In this document: in pieces, positions 6,406 to 8,374 of the stretch
How the letters are laid out: each line of letters begins with the position of its first letter
How positions within the stretch are numbered: position 1 is the stretch's first letter
NCBI GenBank assembly: GCA_964401385.1
Contig: CAYNYF010000118.1
Span: 1 to 8,374, forward strand
Length of the DNA stretch: 8,374 nt
Direction: 5' to 3'
Origin: CAYNYF01 sp964401385
GTDB taxonomy: Bacteria; Planctomycetota; Phycisphaerae; SM23-33
Position numbers and translations under genes: made by a program
Notes under the pieces: generated by a model
What the model saw: the letters and a program-made list of their open reading frames with translations, nothing else
Database searches by the model: none
What the model was told of the DNA's origin: nothing

Positions 6406-6938
6406 GCAGGCTTTGGACCGTCCTCGCCGTGGCGTGCCTGGCGGCGGCCGCCGCGGGCAGCGGCTGCGCCAACACCGACCCGACCCGGGCCTACACCACG
6501 CGCAGCCAGTACCGCCAGGGCATCCAGACCGTCGCCGTGCCCATGTGGAAGCGGGCCGCCGGTGAATTCCGGCGCGACATCGAAATCCGCCTGACCGAGT
6601 CGCTGCTCAAGCGAATCGAGGCCGAAACCCCCTACAAGGTCGTGGACAAGGCCCGGGCCGACACGCTGCTGACCGGGACGCTGCTGTCGGTCAAGCAGCA
6701 CGTGTTGAGCTTCGATCCCCGCAGCGGACAGGCGCGGGAGATCCAGGCCCGCTTCCTGGTCGAGTTCACTTGGAAGGACTTGCGGACGGGCAAGATTCTG
6801 GTCGAGCAGAAGAAGTTCCCGGTCACGGCCGAGTACGTCCCGGAAAGGCCGCTGGGGCAGGACTTCTTCACCGTCAGCGAGGACGCGCTGAACAAGCTCG
6901 CCGGGCGGATCGTAGAGCAATTGACGGAGCCTTGGTAG
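6402..6938 (+). CDS. lptE: LptE-like LPS-assembly lipoprotein
   Basis: The 178-residue protein resembles the LptE family, lipoproteins that plug the LptD barrel and help insert lipopolysaccharide into the outer membrane. The N-terminus (1-22) is a lipoprotein-type signal: MSRLW, an alanine-rich core, then GSGC with C22 as the likely lipidated residue. The lipobox is atypical because position -3 is Gly instead of Leu/Val. The mature part shows the family pattern: 'GIQTVAVPMW' (40-49), an 'EIRLTESLLKRI' helix (61-72), 'YKVVDKARADTLLTGTLL' (78-95), 'VEFTWKDLRTGKILVEQK' (120-137), and a final helix 'LNKLAGRIVEQLTEPW' (163-178). Length is normal for the family. Its ATG at 6402 overlaps the upstream stop (ATGA). 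An AAGGA lies at 6388-6392, 9 nt before the start, so translation is probably coupled to the BamD-like gene. No LptD gene is in the window. The family call is by pattern, since LptE sequences diverge strongly. Confidence 0.83.
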   Translation: MSRLWTVLAVACLAAAAAGSGCANTDPTRAYTTRSQYRQGIQTVAVPMWKRAAGEFRRDIEIRLTESLLKRIEAETPYKVVDKARADTLLTGTLLSVKQHVLSFDPRSGQAREIQARFLVEFTWKDLRTGKILVEQKKFPVTAEYVPERPLGQDFFTVSEDALNKLAGRIVEQLTEPW

Positions 6939-6963
6939 GCCGGCGCGGGCGTTTGCGGCCGTC

Positions 6964-6994
6964 GGGGCCCCGCGGCGTCGGGGGAGGGCTTTTT
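6964..6994 (+). terminator. Candidate intrinsic terminator of the bamD-like/lptE-like operon
   Basis: Starting 26 bases after the lptE-like stop, GCCCC (6967-6971) can pair with GGGG-A-GGGC (6984-6989 with one bulged A), which runs directly into TTTTT (6990-6994). An alternative stem, CCCCG (6968-6972) with CGGGG (6979-6983), shares the same bases. The T-run is short but the position fits the end of an operon. Confidence 0.45.
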
Positions 6995-7131
6995 CGTTGG
7001 AGGCCTGCAAGCGCCGGACCGATACATTCGAACAGCGGCCGTCAGGTCCGTCTGCCGGGGCATTCGCCGACGTCCCCGCGCCGGCCCGGCCGGTTGACCG
7101 TGCTTGAAGGCGGCCTCGGGCGCGCCCGCTC

Positions 7132-7160
7132 TCGGAAACTGCCCCGGCCAAGGGTATAAT
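7132..7160 (+). promoter_or_regulatory. Promoter of ftsH
   Basis: A perfect -10 TATAAT (7155-7160), again preceded by GGG, is the only clear signal in the 270-base gap 6939-7208. The -35 is poor (TCGGAA, 7132-7137, 17-nt spacer). A start near 7167 would leave a leader of about 42 nt. Apart from this and the terminator, I see no further gene or element in the gap. Confidence 0.5.
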
Positions 7161-7208
7161 GTGATAGCGCAGGCGGAAGTTTCGCCGCTTCGTATGGAGT
7201 AGCCTTAG

Positions 7209-8374
7209 ATGCCCATGTGGCAAAAGCCGCCGAACAAACCCCCGGGCAAGGGACCCGTGCCGGCCCCGCCGCGCTTCGGTCGGAACCTGATGGCGTGGAT
7301 CGTCTTCGCCGGGCTGGCGGTGCTGCTGATGAGCGTGCTGCTTCAGAGTTCGCGCGAGCCGATGGACGTCAACACCTTCTGGGTGCACGCCAGGAACGGC
7401 GACTTCAAGACCCTGGTGATCAAGTCCGACCGGGTGGAGGGGGAGATGAAGCCCGACATTCCCGGCCGGGACAAGAACGCCCCCACCAAGATCTACATGA
7501 CGGTGAACTTCGACGCCGAGCAGAACTTCGGCAAGGAGCTGCGAGAGGCCATCGCCGGCAAGGGCACACGCCTGACCAACGAGAAGCCGAGCTGGCTCCA
7601 GCAGATCCTGCCGTACCTGCTGCTGTACGGGGGGCTGTTCCTGCTGGTGTGGTTCCTGCTGTTCCGCCGGATCGGCCAGGCGGGCAGCGCCGGCGGCTTC
7701 CTGGGCAGCTTCGGTCGGAGCCGCCACCGCGTGCTGACCAAGGAGCACACCAACGTCACCTTCAACGACGTGGCCGGCATCGAAGAGGCCAAGGACGAGG
7801 TCGCCGAGATCATCGAGTTCCTGAAGAACCCGCGGAAGTTCCAGCGGCTGGGGGGGCGGATCCCGCGGGGGGTGCTGCTGATAGGCGAGCCCGGCTGCGG
7901 CAAGACGCTGCTGGCGAAGGCCATCGCCGGCGAGGCGGACGTGCCGTTCTTCTCCATCTCCGGCAGCGACTTCGTGGAGATGTTCGTGGGCGTGGGCGCC
8001 TCGCGCGTGCGCGACCTGTTCCGCCAGGCCAAGGACTCGGCCCCGTGCATCATCTTCCTGGACGAGATCGACGCCGTCGGTCGCCGTCGCGGGGCGGGCT
8101 TCAACGGCGGCGGGCACGACGAGCGCGAGCAGACGCTCAACGCCATCCTGGTGGAGATGGACGGGTTCGGCACATCCGACCAGGTGATCGTCATCGCCGC
8201 GACCAACCGCATGGACGTGCTGGACCCGGCGCTGACCCGCCCGGGACGGTTTGACCGCCAGATCGTAGTGGACCGCCCCGACGTGCGCGGTCGCGAAGGG
8301 AAACTCAAGGTGCACACCCGCCACCTGCCGCTCGGGCAGGACTATCGCCACACCTCCCACGTCGCCCGCGCCGC
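7209..8374 (+). CDS. ftsH: FtsH ATP-dependent zinc metalloprotease (3' truncated by window)
   Basis: The first 388 residues of FtsH are present. FtsH is the hexameric inner-membrane AAA+ protease that extracts and degrades damaged membrane proteins and regulatory targets. In order: a Pro/Lys-rich cytoplasmic leader (1-25), TM1 (about 27-46), a periplasmic domain (47-130), TM2 (131-152), then the AAA+ domain starting at FNDVAGIEEAK (185-195). Walker A is GEPGCGKT (226-233), the pore loop MFVGVG is 258-263, Walker B IIFLDEID is 281-288, and the second region of homology ATNRMDVLDPALTRPGRFDR (331-350) carries arginine fingers R344 and R347. The window ends before the HEXXH zinc protease domain, so proteolytic competence cannot be checked. 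The reading frame stays open to the last base. ATG at 7209 is chosen because GGAG (7196-7199) lies 9 nt upstream; ATG at 7215 is the only close alternative. Walker A differs from the common FtsH form GPPGTGKT but keeps GxxGxGKT. Confidence 0.97.
   Translation, partial: MPMWQKPPNKPPGKGPVPAPPRFGRNLMAWIVFAGLAVLLMSVLLQSSREPMDVNTFWVHARNGDFKTLVIKSDRVEGEMKPDIPGRDKNAPTKIYMTVNFDAEQNFGKELREAIAGKGTRLTNEKPSWLQQILPYLLLYGGLFLLVWFLLFRRIGQAGSAGGFLGSFGRSRHRVLTKEHTNVTFNDVAGIEEAKDEVAEIIEFLKNPRKFQRLGGRIPRGVLLIGEPGCGKTLLAKAIAGEADVPFFSISGSDFVEMFVGVGASRVRDLFRQAKDSAPCIIFLDEIDAVGRRRGAGFNGGGHDEREQTLNAILVEMDGFGTSDQVIVIAATNRMDVLDPALTRPGRFDRQIVVDRPDVRGREGKLKVHTRHLPLGQDYRHTSHVARA

Noticed and set aside
7016..7055. GGACC ... 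GGTCC inverted repeat in the lptE-ftsH gap
   Set aside because: Only five base pairs around a loop of more than 20 bases, with no supporting context; this is expected by chance.
7217..8254. 345-codon plus-strand open frame
   Set aside because: It is a shifted frame of ftsH. The true frame starts at 7209 and carries the two membrane segments and all AAA+ motifs.
6261..8360. 699-codon open frame on the minus strand
   Set aside because: It is antisense to lptE-like and ftsH, whose motifs are clear in the plus frame. Its composition is low-complexity His/Leu/Val/Gly-rich, typical of a shadow frame.

Overview
This 8.4-kb, GC-rich window looks like chromosomal DNA of a planctomycete, most likely of the Phycisphaerae/Sedimentisphaerales type. 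The main clue is a secreted protein that combines T5SS/PEP-CTERM-associated repeats, a pair of dockerin-like calcium loops of the 'DGxDYTxWADxY' type and a C-terminal VPEP sorting tag. Next to it are diderm (outer-membrane) assembly genes. The taxon is inferred from protein style only, and no marker gene was searched.

Layout. At 14-1093 (minus) is a compact arylsulfotransferase-like beta-propeller enzyme. It is divergent from a carbon-nitrogen hydrolase (nitrilase superfamily) at 1342-2400 (plus), and the space between them holds two GC-rich hairpins. At 2629-5142 (plus) is the large repeat-containing PEP-CTERM surface/exported protein. A promoter with a perfect TATAAT then precedes a two-gene operon whose coding regions overlap by 4 bases (ATGA): a BamD-like TPR protein (5386-6405) and an LptE-like lipoprotein (6402-6938). 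A candidate intrinsic terminator follows. After a 270-base gap with another TATAAT, an ftsH gene (7209 onward) runs off the right end of the window. It is cut within its AAA+ domain, before the protease domain.

How the genes work together. BamD-like and LptE-like proteins belong to the two machines that insert beta-barrel proteins and lipopolysaccharide into the outer membrane, so their translational coupling makes sense. FtsH is the membrane AAA+ protease that controls envelope protein quality and, in proteobacteria, LPS synthesis. The PEP-CTERM protein would be exported by Sec and processed by an exosortase encoded elsewhere. The arylsulfotransferase/CN-hydrolase pair has no clear pathway link to the rest. 

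I see no mobile element, CRISPR array, tRNA or rRNA, and no convincing evidence of an undescribed multi-gene system. The most distinctive items are the composite PEP-CTERM protein, the signal-peptide-less arylsulfotransferase, the intergenic hairpins and the BamD-like protein without a lipobox.
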